The notes: generated from the letters alone by a model not told the origin. 34,559 bases of DNA from Candidatus Kerfeldbacteria bacterium (GCA_016182525.1 JACPGL010000004.1:1-34559), one strand, 5' to 3'. Counted from the first letter of the stretch, positions 1-8,080 are shown. Program-made: numbers and translations.

Positions 1-1
1 A

Positions 2-562
2 GTGGGAGTCGGCGAGAACGCAACACGCCCAGGAATTGTCCACCGCTTGGATCGTGATGTCTCCGGCGTGATGGTGGTTGCCAAAACGCAAGAGGCGTTT
101 GCGCATCTCAAAGCTCAATTCGCCAACCGCACCGTTCGCAAAGAATATCTCGCGCTTGTCCACGGTGTGATGCAACAACCCGACGGTGAGATCCGATTCT
201 CCATCGACCGATCAGTACGCGACGGAAAAATCGCAGCTAAGAGCGACCAGTCCGGCAAAGACGCCATCACAAAGTTTTGGGTGGAGCAACGATTTCAACA
301 GTATACACTGCTAAAGGTGCAGATCTTGACCGGCCGAACGAATCAAATCCGCGTGCACTTACGGGCGCGGTCGCATCCGATTGTGGGCGACACGCGGTAT
401 GGGCGCGGACGACCATCCGAACCGATCAGCCGGCCGTTCCTGCACTCCTCCCATCTCGCTTTTCTGAACATGGCAGGCGAACAGCAGAGTTTCACCGCCC
501 CGCTTCCAGCCGATCTTGAGGCGTTCCTTGTGGGGATTCACTCCCCACATCGTGATGGTTGA
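2..562 (+). CDS. RluA-family 23S rRNA pseudouridine synthase, 5'-truncated by window edge
   Basis: GIVHRLDRDVSGVMVVAKT and LLKVQILTGRTNQIRVHL motifs typical of RluA/RluD. Confidence 0.93.
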   Translation: MGVGENATRPGIVHRLDRDVSGVMVVAKTQEAFAHLKAQFANRTVRKEYLALVHGVMQQPDGEIRFSIDRSVRDGKIAAKSDQSGKDAITKFWVEQRFQQYTLLKVQILTGRTNQIRVHLRARSHPIVGDTRYGRGRPSEPISRPFLHSSHLAFLNMAGEQQSFTAPLPADLEAFLVGIHSPHRDG

Positions 563-619
563 CAGGTCAGCGCTATTCTTGTATGATGCATTCGCATTTT
601 TAACGGTTTTTTATTTTGT

Positions 620-1099
620 ATGGCAGACGAGACAAACGCGGCACCAGCGGTGACGGATGCACCGACGGAAGCTCCAAAAGAAGAAGCGCCAGCAACTCCG
701 GCAGAACCCAAGGCTGAAGAAGCACCAGCTCCAGCAGCAGAAGCGCCTGTCGCTGAAACACCGGCGACTCCGGAAACTCCGGTCGCGCCAGCAACCGCTC
801 CTGAAGAAATCCGCTCCGGGTACAAAGTGCGGGTTGCGCAAAAGATTGTGCAGGGCGGCAAAGAACGCATCCAGAACTTTGAAGGGATTGTGATTGCGAC
901 CTCTGGCAAGACGCCGGAAACAAAAACGATCACCGTTCGCAAAGTGTCTGAAGGCATCGGGGTGGAGAAAATCTTCCCGCTCGCATCACCGAACGTGACT
1001 GCGATTACGGTGCTCGACAAGATGAACGTGCGCCGATCAAAGTTGTATTATCTTCGAAACTCGCTCCAGAAGTTTCAACAGCTTCGACGGAAGAAATAG
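620..1099 (+). CDS. rplS: 50S ribosomal protein L19 with ~65-aa Ala/Pro/Glu-rich N-terminal extension
   Basis: L19 core SGYKVRVAQKIVQGGKERIQNFEGIVIA...KVRRSKLYYLR-like; low-complexity acidic N-terminus. Confidence 0.9.
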   Translation: MADETNAAPAVTDAPTEAPKEEAPATPAEPKAEEAPAPAAEAPVAETPATPETPVAPATAPEEIRSGYKVRVAQKIVQGGKERIQNFEGIVIATSGKTPETKTITVRKVSEGIGVEKIFPLASPNVTAITVLDKMNVRRSKLYYLRNSLQKFQQLRRKK

Positions 1100-1132
1100 A
1101 GGATTGGTTTTAAGAAGGGGGTAAAAAGGGGC

Positions 1133-1196
1133 CCCCACAAAAATGGTGCGCAGGGCGGTCGCGAAAGCGCGACCGACCGAGCACGTTTTTGTGGGG
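1133..1196. terminator. Long hairpin after rplS
   Basis: CCCCACAAAAA (1133-1143) pairs with TTTTTGTGGGG (1186-1196); nested GGTCGCG-AAAG-CGCGACC (1157-1174). Confidence 0.75.
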
Positions 1197-1202
1197 AGAG
1201 GA

Positions 1203-1283
1203 GGAAACGTGTGCAGGCTGGAGTATTGCTGTACCCGTCTCGATGATGTTCGGACAGCAATACGGAAGCCGGAACACGTTTCC
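1203..1283. repeat. 81-nt imperfect palindrome upstream of tRNA-Leu
   Basis: GGAAACGTGT/ACACGTTTCC outer arms; GTATTGCTGT/ACAGCAATAC inner arms. Confidence 0.8.
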
Positions 1284-1288
1284 GACGA

Positions 1289-1373
1289 GCGGACGTGGCG
1301 GAACTGGTATACGCGCAAGCTTGAGGGGCTTGTGGGATTCTTTCCCGTGGAGGTTCAAGTCCTCTCGTCCGCA
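1289..1373 (+). tRNA. tRNA-Leu(GAG), no encoded CCA
   Basis: Acceptor GCGGACG/CGTCCGC; anticodon arm CAAGC-TTGAGGG-GCTTG; long variable arm; T arm AGGTTCAAGTCCT. Confidence 0.93.
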
Positions 1374-1448
1374 CTCGCGATTTGTTGCTTCGGGTTTCGT
1401 AAGTCCTCTCATGAGAACTTACTGCACCCTCCGCAACAATCTCTCGTT

Positions 1449-1504
1449 TCGAAAAAATGCGTGCCCGTCCCACAAGAGCGGGACTGCGCACCACATTTTT
1501 TCGA
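1449..1504. repeat. Long hairpin between tRNA-Leu and tRNA-Val
   Basis: TCGAAAAAATG/CATTTTTTCGA arms, with internal GTGC/GCAC and GTCCC/GGGAC. Confidence 0.8.
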
Positions 1505-1534
1505 CAGGGGAGATACCGTAACCTCCAGACTTTC

Positions 1535-1608
1535 GGGCGCTTAGCTCAGCTGGTTAGAGCGTCGCATTTACACTGCGAAGGCCGGGGGTCCGACTCCCTC
1601 AGCGCCCA
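1535..1608 (+). tRNA. tRNA-Val(TAC), no encoded CCA
   Basis: Acceptor GGGCGCT/AGCGCCC; anticodon arm TCGCA-TTTACAC-TGCGA. Confidence 0.95.
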
Positions 1609-1634
1609 CGAAGGGTGCAGAGATATACACGCGA

Positions 1635-1948
1635 GCCGGGGTAGCTCAGTGGTAGAGCACATGACTGAAGATTTTCGGTCCGTTCCGAAGCGATTCGGGA
1701 ATGAAAATTGGGTGAATTCGGGGAAGCCTACATCAAACGATACGGTAATCCCGAGCCAAGCCAAGAAGGGCCCGCGACTCGCGGAGGTTTCTTGGAAGGT
1801 GTAGAGACTAGCGAGATGAGTCCCGACAATATTCTCGCCCAGTGCGCCCAACCTCTTGCAGAAGAGGATGAGATAGTCCAATCCAAGAAGGAAACTTCTT
1901 GACCACAGGAAAATCATGGTGTCGTGAGTCCGATTCTCACCCCCGGCA
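1635..1948 (+). tRNA. tRNA-Phe(GAA) interrupted by a group I intron; exons 1635-1666 and 1909-1948
   Basis: Acceptor GCCGGGG/CCCCGGC; D stem GCTC/GAGC; anticodon stem CATGA/TCATG split by intron; spliced loop CTGAAAA. Confidence 0.92.
1667..1908 (+). ncRNA. Group I self-splicing intron (242 nt, no homing endonuclease ORF)
   Basis: IGS TTTTCGGTC pairs with exon GACT (P1, U.G) and exon GAAAA (P10); P3 TTGGGTG/CGCCCAA; P7 GACTA/TAGTC; P8 CCTCTT-gcag-AAGAGG; P9 CAAGAAG-GAAA-CTTCTTG; terminal G. Confidence 0.92.
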
Positions 1949-2019
1949 CAGAAAAGAAAGGCCTCTTTACAGAGGCTTTTCTGCTCCTTGCTTTCTCCTC
2001 CGAAATCGCCTATCATTGA

Positions 2020-2238
2020 ATGGCTTACAAAACGCATATGCCAGCAATCGACTGGACACATATCTATAAAAAGTATAAGGGTCAGTGGGTCGCTCTTGAG
2101 GGTGACGAACAAACCGTCATCGCGAGTGGGAAAACCGCAAAGGACGCTTTCCAGAAAGCCCAACAAAAAGGCTACACCAAACCGATCTTGACGCGTATGC
2201 CAAAGAATCTTGAGACATACGTCGGATTTGGAATATGA
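2020..2238 (+). CDS. DUF5678-like small protein
   Basis: 72 aa; WTHIYKKYKGQWVALEGDEQTVIASGKTAKDAFQKAQQKGY pattern; overlaps next ORF. Confidence 0.7.
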   Translation: MAYKTHMPAIDWTHIYKKYKGQWVALEGDEQTVIASGKTAKDAFQKAQQKGYTKPILTRMPKNLETYVGFGI

Positions 2239-2630
2239 AATTCCGGTATAAACGATACAGCCGAAACATTCTTCGGCCAGTCATCCCCGTTGAGATAGGC
2301 ATTGGTGACCGTTCCATTCCCTACGAAGCACTTGTTGATTCTGGAGCGGATTTTTGTATCTTTCCAGCAGAACTTGGGGAGCTCCTCGAAATTGATCTCG
2401 CAGGTGGAGAAAAAAATCTTGTCAATGGAATTACTGGCAAAGCTGAATGGTACTTTATGCACTCTGTAACCCTTACTGTGGGTGGCCATCCATTTATCAT
2501 CAAAGCCGGCTTCTTGCCAAACATGGGGGAAATAGGGTATGGTGTCGTGGGACAACAGGGATTCTTTGATCTCTTCATTGTCAAATTTGATCTTCAACAG
2601 GAAGAAATCGAATTAAAACCACGAGTCTAA
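2235..2630 (+). CDS. Retroviral-type aspartyl protease-like protein
   Basis: EALVDSGADFCIFP (D-S-G active-site motif) in a ~131-aa domain; ATGA overlap with upstream ORF. Confidence 0.75.
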   Translation: MKFRYKRYSRNILRPVIPVEIGIGDRSIPYEALVDSGADFCIFPAELGELLEIDLAGGEKNLVNGITGKAEWYFMHSVTLTVGGHPFIIKAGFLPNMGEIGYGVVGQQGFFDLFIVKFDLQQEEIELKPRV

Positions 2631-2634
2631 TTTT

Positions 2635-2707
2635 CGGGGATTGGCGCAGTTGGTAGCGCGCCGCGTTTGGGACGCGGAGGCCGCCGGTTCGAGTCCGGCA
2701 TCCCCGA
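2635..2707 (+). tRNA. tRNA-Pro(TGG), CCA encoded at 2708-2710
   Basis: Acceptor CGGGGAT/ATCCCCG; anticodon arm CCGCG-TTTGGGA-CGCGG; followed by CCA. Confidence 0.95.
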
Positions 2708-2730
2708 CCAGAACATTCCCACTCATAGTG

Positions 2731-2862
2731 ATGAAATCGTATACCACTCTTAAAAAACAATTGTTAAAAGACAAAGCCGTACGAAAAGCCTATGCTGAAC
2801 TTGGCTCAGAGTTTCGATTGGTTCAACTGAACATCGAGCGACGGATACAAAAATGTACATAA
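2731..2862 (+). pseudogene. Truncated XRE/HigA-like antitoxin N-terminus (43 aa)
   Basis: MKSYTTLKKQLLKDKAVRKAYAELGSEFRLVQLNIERRIQKCT resembles the segment preceding the HTH in XRE antitoxins; stops before the HTH. Confidence 0.5.
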
Positions 2863-3242
2863 CCAGCGCACAAGATTCAACTTCCCCCATCCACACACCG
2901 CATGGGGAAACAATCTGCGAACTCATTGGACGCGCCGTTGTTCAACCCACCGACACTCATAGCGTCGCGCATGTGCTGATTCCTCCAGGCAGCTCGACTC
3001 TTCTTCACTCCCATCCCAGCACTGACGAGAGCTACTACATTCTCAAGAGGAAAGCGCGAATGGTGCTCGATGATGAAGAGGCGTTGTTATCACCCGGTCA
3101 GATCGTTCTCATTGCTCCCGGCCAGCGTCATAAAATCTTTACTGTCGGATCAGACCCTCTTGAGATGCTCGTCGTTTGCGTGCCAGCGTGGGAACCCACA
3201 AATACAATCTGGCTCGAAGGATCCGACGCAGTTTCCAAATAA
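2853..3242 (+). CDS. Cupin-domain protein
   Basis: PGSSTLLHSHPSTDESYYILKRKARM...LSPGQIVLIAPGQRHKI cupin motifs. Confidence 0.85.
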   Translation: MYITSAQDSTSPIHTPHGETICELIGRAVVQPTDTHSVAHVLIPPGSSTLLHSHPSTDESYYILKRKARMVLDDEEALLSPGQIVLIAPGQRHKIFTVGSDPLEMLVVCVPAWEPTNTIWLEGSDAVSK

Positions 3243-3265
3243 GCCAGGGATACATTATCTCTTCT

Positions 3266-3826
3266 ATGCCCGCGAATCCGTCAACCATCCAACTCCTTTC
3301 CATTCTTGCCACGATCGGTGTGGCGCTCTTTGGATATGCGGTGACGTATATCTACAACCTTCGTCTTGCGCGACGCAAAGAGCGGCTTGATCGCGTCACG
3401 CAACAGCTCGATGACTTTTACGGGCCGCTCTACATCACCGCTAAAACCATCGACACCGCGTATCGCACTCTTCTGGAAACCATGGACCGCACATCCTTTT
3501 TTGATGACGCAAATCCGCCGACCCCCGAGCAATGGACACAGCACCGCATCTGGGTCAAGACGATTTTCCTTCCTCTCGTGAACGATCTTGGCACGATTAT
3601 TAAAAACAACGCGCATCTTATTCGCGAACAAGAGATGCCCGACATGTTGATTCGCGTTGTCGCGCATTCCTTTACCTCCCAAGTGCTTGCGTATGAGTGG
3701 GAACATGGCGACACGCGAAACGAATTGCCGGCCATTGCTTTCCCGACAGAAATCTTAGACTACGCCACGCGCTCGTACAAAGAGCTGAAACATGAACAGC
3801 TCGCCCTCATTGGACGCAAGTCGTAA
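3266..3826 (+). CDS. Membrane-anchored protein of unknown function
   Basis: N-terminal TM segment LLSILATIGVALFGYAVTYIYNL then soluble helical domain. Confidence 0.7.
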   Translation: MPANPSTIQLLSILATIGVALFGYAVTYIYNLRLARRKERLDRVTQQLDDFYGPLYITAKTIDTAYRTLLETMDRTSFFDDANPPTPEQWTQHRIWVKTIFLPLVNDLGTIIKNNAHLIREQEMPDMLIRVVAHSFTSQVLAYEWEHGDTRNELPAIAFPTEILDYATRSYKELKHEQLALIGRKS

Positions 3827-3848
3827 GGAAATGTGGGGGATCGGTAGA

Positions 3849-3875
3849 CATCGCTCAAAAACAGCGATGCTTTTG
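3849..3875 (+). terminator. Rho-independent terminator
   Basis: CATCGCT-CAAAAAC-AGCGATG followed by CTTTTG. Confidence 0.6.
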
Positions 3876-3877
3876 AG

Positions 3878-3906
3878 TTGACAAGATCAGGAAAGCGTGG
3901 CAGGAT
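3878..3906 (+). promoter_or_regulatory. Promoter of GC-rich unit 1
   Basis: TTGACA-N17-CAGGAT. Confidence 0.5.
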
Positions 3907-4004
3907 GAGGCGTTCTTACTGCTCGGAAGCCAACACATGTGCGCTTTTCGCGAGGGTCCCCTTTTGAGAAACGCACAGCAGCGGCTTCTGACTGCGAGGA
4001 CAAA

Positions 4005-4520
4005 ATGCGATTTTCTGCTTCTCTACTCCTGCTTATCGCCGGCCTCGTGCTGGTGGCTGGCTGCTCGTCGCACAAGCAGACCGAACAGGTTGGGCCTGGC
4101 ACGGTCATCACGTCCGAAAACGGCTCGGTCACCGTCCGCCAGGCGACCGCCGCCGAGATGGCCGGGTTCGAAAGGCTCAGTGAGCAGCTGAGCCTTGCCG
4201 ACACCACGGCCACCGCGGCGACACCAGTGCTCGCTACGGAGGAGGGACCTCCGGACAGCGTACAGGCTGTCGTCCTCAAAGCCGTCGAGGCGTCCACCGC
4301 CCGTGGCGCGAAGGAGGGAAACCCCCTCCGAATCATCGTCGAGGAATTCAATGCCCATGCCCCGGAAGGCTGGGCGTTGCGTGAGTTCCGTTCTTCCGAG
4401 GGGGACTGGCGACTGCGCCTCGGTAGCGCCAAGCTGGTCCTCGTCCGGCGGGATCCGGACGACCCCGAGGAGTGGCAGGTCGCGGTCAATCAGCAGGAGG
4501 TGCTCTACTTCCGCGACTGA
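4005..4520 (+). CDS. Orphan lipoprotein (GC-rich unit 1)
   Basis: MRFSASLLLLIAGLVLVAGCSS: signal peptide with lipobox LVAGC; GC-rich codon bias unlike neighbours. Confidence 0.75.
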   Translation: MRFSASLLLLIAGLVLVAGCSSHKQTEQVGPGTVITSENGSVTVRQATAAEMAGFERLSEQLSLADTTATAATPVLATEEGPPDSVQAVVLKAVEASTARGAKEGNPLRIIVEEFNAHAPEGWALREFRSSEGDWRLRLGSAKLVLVRRDPDDPEEWQVAVNQQEVLYFRD

Positions 4521-4549
4521 CGCGGCTGTGCCACGAAGCCAGCCCGCCT

Positions 4550-4585
4550 GAGTCCGCGCGCCAATACCCTCGCGCGCGCGGACTC
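4550..4585 (+). terminator. GC-rich hairpin ending unit 1
   Basis: GAGTCCGCGCG / CGCGCGGACTC. Confidence 0.6.
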
Positions 4586-4625
4586 TGACCCCCTCCCTCC
4601 AACCCTCTTTCGGGAAATTTTTCTG

Positions 4626-4653
4626 TTGACTTTTTCAAAAAAATAGATATAAT
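4626..4653 (+). promoter_or_regulatory. Promoter of cation/proton antiporter gene
   Basis: TTGACT-N16-TATAAT. Confidence 0.75.
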
Positions 4654-4685
4654 AGACGAAAGATCACAAAATTTGAACAACGCCT

Positions 4686-6068
4686 ATGTCAAAAAAAGTT
4701 CTCTTTTTTCTTGTTGCCGCAATTCCTGCTATCGCCTTTGCCGAACAAGATGCCGAAACGTCATCTCACGCATCAACTGCCATTACTTTCCTTTGGATTG
4801 CGATCATTCTCGGAGCCGCAAAGCTCTCGAGTTTTATTGAACGACTGGGTCAGCCGGCCGTTCTTGGCGAGTTACTCATCGGCGTTGTCATCGGAAACCT
4901 TGTGCTTTTTGGCCTACCCTGGTTTGAGGCTCTGAAGACGAACGAAATCATCGCCTTCCTCGCTGAACTCGGCGTGGTCATTCTCCTCTTTCAAATCGGC
5001 TTGGAATCCAATATTCAAAAAATGAAAAAAGTTGGAGGACGAGCACTGCTCGTCGCTCTTGTTGGCGTGGTCGTTCCCTTTGTTCTTGGAACATTTCTCG
5101 TCGGCCCGCTCCTTGCTCCAGGGCTTTCATCGAACACCTATCTCTTCATTGGCGCAACGCTCACCGCAACATCGGTCGGAATCACCGCCCGTGTCTTTCA
5201 GGATCTTAAAAAACTCCAATCACCTGAAGCACAAATCGTTCTGGGTGCGGCAGTCATCGATGATGTTCTCGGCTTAATCATCTTGGCTGTCGTCTCGGCG
5301 ATGGTGACCGTCGGAAACGTGGGGATCATGACAATCGCTTGGATTACATTGAAAGCCGCTCTATTCCTCGTCGGATCTATTTTTATCGGCCAGATGACCG
5401 CTCATCCCATTAGTAAAGCATTCTCAAAAATTCATACTGGAACAGGAATAAAATTCACGCTTGCGATTATTTACTGTCTGGTGTTTGCCTATCTTGCTTA
5501 TGTAATCGGACTCGCGCCCATTGTGGGAGCATTCGCCGCCGGGCTCGTGCTTGATCCTGTCCACTTTCGCTATTTCAAAAAACCCGATTTCGTCGAAGAA
5601 CTGACGGCTCTTGCCAATACGGCAGCGCCCTCGACAAAAGCAAAAATCATTTCCACGGTGGAATCGTATACGCATCATCATGTGGAAAATCTTGTCGCTC
5701 CTCTTGGAATGTTCCTCGTACCGATTTTTTTCGTGCTCACCGGCATGAATGTACGTCTTGAAACATTAACGAACGCGCCTATCCTTTTGACAGCCCTTGG
5801 GATCACCGTTGCTGCTTTTATTGGCAAAATTTGTGCTGGACTTGTTGCAGGGAAAGCGAATAAAATGATCGTTGGCGTCGGTATGATTCCTCGAGGGGAA
5901 GTGGGATTGATCTTTGCGCTTATGGGGAAATCGCTTGGCGTAATCTCTGACGAATTGTACTCTGCGCTCGTGATTATGGTAATTTTGAGCACACTCCTGA
6001 CTCCTCCAGTGCTCGCAACACTCCTCCGACGACAAAAAGCCGCCGAAACTCAATTTATACCTACTTAG
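4686..6068 (+). CDS. CPA2-type cation:proton antiporter (KefB/NapA-like)
   Basis: About 12 TM segments; GQPAVLGELLIGVVIGN; GMIPRGEVGLIFA. Confidence 0.9.
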   Translation: MSKKVLFFLVAAIPAIAFAEQDAETSSHASTAITFLWIAIILGAAKLSSFIERLGQPAVLGELLIGVVIGNLVLFGLPWFEALKTNEIIAFLAELGVVILLFQIGLESNIQKMKKVGGRALLVALVGVVVPFVLGTFLVGPLLAPGLSSNTYLFIGATLTATSVGITARVFQDLKKLQSPEAQIVLGAAVIDDVLGLIILAVVSAMVTVGNVGIMTIAWITLKAALFLVGSIFIGQMTAHPISKAFSKIHTGTGIKFTLAIIYCLVFAYLAYVIGLAPIVGAFAAGLVLDPVHFRYFKKPDFVEELTALANTAAPSTKAKIISTVESYTHHHVENLVAPLGMFLVPIFFVLTGMNVRLETLTNAPILLTALGITVAAFIGKICAGLVAGKANKMIVGVGMIPRGEVGLIFALMGKSLGVISDELYSALVIMVILSTLLTPPVLATLLRRQKAAETQFIPT

Positions 6069-6097
6069 ACATCTTGTTTGCATGGCGATGTTTTTCA

Positions 6098-6127
6098 TTG
6101 ACAAAAAAATCACGAGTGTGGTAAGGT
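6098..6127 (+). promoter_or_regulatory. Promoter of GC-rich unit 2
   Basis: TTGACA-N18-TAAGGT. Confidence 0.5.
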
Positions 6128-6231
6128 GGTGGCTCGTCCTTTACTCTGGAGGCTAAACCATGCGTATTTTGTGCGAGAGACGTCACAAAAGCACGCATAA
6201 GAGCCTCTAAAAATGTGGAGAAATAACCAAG

Positions 6232-6660
6232 ATGTATCCGCAGAAGATCGTGAGTCTGGATGATTTGCTCACCAAGAGCGGAGTGGAGCTCTTCACGGAG
6301 AACCTGTTCATCGTATTGACAGGTGCGCGAGGGATTCTCCGTAGCCTCTGTCAGGGGTGCCAAGATCGTCTTGGCGTAACGTTTGAAGGAGAGCTCCCGC
6401 CGCGCGAGTTCGAGGCGCTTCAAGCGCATCGAGCATCGGGAAGCTGCAGCTCGGTTCAACTAGCCGCCCTCCTCCATGGGCAGGGTCTCACCAAGCTCCG
6501 GGGGTTCGCACCCTTCATGCAGTCGCAGTCACCGACAGAGCTCGATAAGAACGACCGCCTCTGGCTGGACGATTCGGCCGTACGAGCGCTGATGCACTAC
6601 GTCCTCCTGTTCCTGACGTCGACTTCGGTCGACAAGCTGGCTCCATTCGGGGAGAGGTGA
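6232..6660 (+). CDS. Orphan protein (GC-rich unit 2)
   Basis: 142-aa ORF with GGAG RBS, isolated promoter and terminator; no family recognised. Confidence 0.6.
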   Translation: MYPQKIVSLDDLLTKSGVELFTENLFIVLTGARGILRSLCQGCQDRLGVTFEGELPPREFEALQAHRASGSCSSVQLAALLHGQGLTKLRGFAPFMQSQSPTELDKNDRLWLDDSAVRALMHYVLLFLTSTSVDKLAPFGER

Positions 6661-6682
6661 GCTCTACCAAGAGCCACGTCGA

Positions 6683-6730
6683 GGGGCCGGTGTGGGTTTG
6701 ATTCCCACCCGGCCCCGGATTATCTTTTTT
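6683..6730 (+). terminator. Terminator with TPsiC-arm-like tip
   Basis: GGGGCCGG-t-GTGGG-TTTGATT-CCCAC-CCGGCCCC then T6. Confidence 0.75.
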
Positions 6731-6775
6731 CAAAAAGCAGATGAATATTCCAAAAACAATCCTTTTGAAACGTTC

Positions 6776-6804
6776 TTGACTACTTCTAGAATACGCGGTA
6801 TAAT
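6776..6804 (+). promoter_or_regulatory. Promoter of ATPase gene
   Basis: TTGACT-N17-TATAAT. Confidence 0.75.
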
Positions 6805-6821
6805 AGAGTCAATACTTCTCT

Positions 6822-7982
6822 ATGATTCAACGACTCATCCAACTCCCCAAAAAACACAGCTTTTTCTTATTTGGCCCGCGTCAAACAGGGAAAAGCACGC
6901 TTTTGAAAACGCTCTTTTCCGAACAACAAACCATGTATTACGATTTGCTGAAATCAGAAGAATACTTGCGGTTGTCGGCCCACCCGCAATTATTCCGCGA
7001 GGAAGTACTCGCGCGTCCTGCCTCAAAAAGCCGTGTCATTATTGATGAAATCCAGCGTGTTCCCCTCTTGCTGAATGAAGTCCATTGGCTGATGGAACAG
7101 CCGCGCGCGCCCGTGTTTTTGTTAACTGGCTCCAGCGCGCGGAAACTCAAGCGGGGTCATGCCAATCTTTTGGGTGGCAGAGCGTTGACAATGCAGCTTT
7201 TCCCATTGGTACAAGCGGAACTCACTGATCTCTTCTCGCTTCACAAAGCGCTCGAAGTTGGCACTCTACCCAAAATCTATCTGGAGCCAGAACGCGATGT
7301 TGCAAATGCCTTATTGCAAGCGTACGTTGATACGTACCTCAAAGAAGAAATTCAACTCGAAGCACAGGTGCGAAATTTGAATCCGTTTATTCAATTTTTA
7401 ACGCTGGCGGCACATGAGAACGGAAACAGTATTCACTTCTCAAACATCTCTCGAGAAACCGGCGTGTCGTATCAAACAGTAAAATCGTACTATCAGATTT
7501 TGGAGGACACGTTGCTCGGTTTTTTCTTGCTTTCCTACAAACGAGCCCTGCGCAAACGCTTGAATCAGCATCCCAAGTTTTATTTTTTTGATCGAGGAAT
7601 TGTACGGGCTCTTACCAAAACACTTACTGTACCGCTTGAGCCAAAAACCGATGCGTTTGGGCGAGCATTTGAACATTTCATGATTTTGGAAATCATGCGG
7701 ACGATTCAGTATGAGAAGCTGGATTATCGAATGTCCTATTACCGAACAGAACATGGGGCTGAAGTTGACCTGATTCTTGAAACTCCGCGGGGTGGTATCA
7801 AAGCCATCGAAATAAAATCGACGGACAGCGTGCAAGGGGTGCATCTTTCCGGTTTGCGATCATTTGCCACCATCGCTCCGCACGCAGAGCTGTGTTGTGC
7901 GTCTTTGGCTCCGCACAGGCGCAAGATTGGGAACATCGACATTCTTCCGTGGCAAGACGTTCTTGAATGGATAAAACGGTAA
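6822..7982 (+). CDS. AAA ATPase with DUF4143-type C-terminus
   Basis: Walker A GPRQTGKST; VIIDEIQRVP; EVDLILETPRGGIKAIEIKST. Confidence 0.9.
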   Translation: MIQRLIQLPKKHSFFLFGPRQTGKSTLLKTLFSEQQTMYYDLLKSEEYLRLSAHPQLFREEVLARPASKSRVIIDEIQRVPLLLNEVHWLMEQPRAPVFLLTGSSARKLKRGHANLLGGRALTMQLFPLVQAELTDLFSLHKALEVGTLPKIYLEPERDVANALLQAYVDTYLKEEIQLEAQVRNLNPFIQFLTLAAHENGNSIHFSNISRETGVSYQTVKSYYQILEDTLLGFFLLSYKRALRKRLNQHPKFYFFDRGIVRALTKTLTVPLEPKTDAFGRAFEHFMILEIMRTIQYEKLDYRMSYYRTEHGAEVDLILETPRGGIKAIEIKSTDSVQGVHLSGLRSFATIAPHAELCCASLAPHRRKIGNIDILPWQDVLEWIKR

Positions 7983-8080
7983 TAATGCGTCTCGAACAAA
8001 ACCATTGCAGCTCGGTGCATTGTATGGTATCCTCTTTTTAGGAGGATCTGTCATAAACATTCTTAATCCTCTTTTGTGCT

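Noticed and set aside
1546-2166. 206-aa minus-strand ORF (and 1457-1804 +) over the tRNA region
   Set aside because: Translates the antisense of tRNA genes and the intron (ENRTHD, RESDPRPS peptides are typical tRNA artefacts)
2172-2597. 141-aa minus-strand ORF
   Set aside because: Antisense to the well-supported aspartyl protease-like gene; no RBS or recognisable domain
6661-6716. Complete tRNA gene near 6661-6716
   Set aside because: A T-arm-like hairpin and GCTC/GAGC stem are present, but no anticodon arm or matching 5' acceptor strand in proper order; best explained as a terminator
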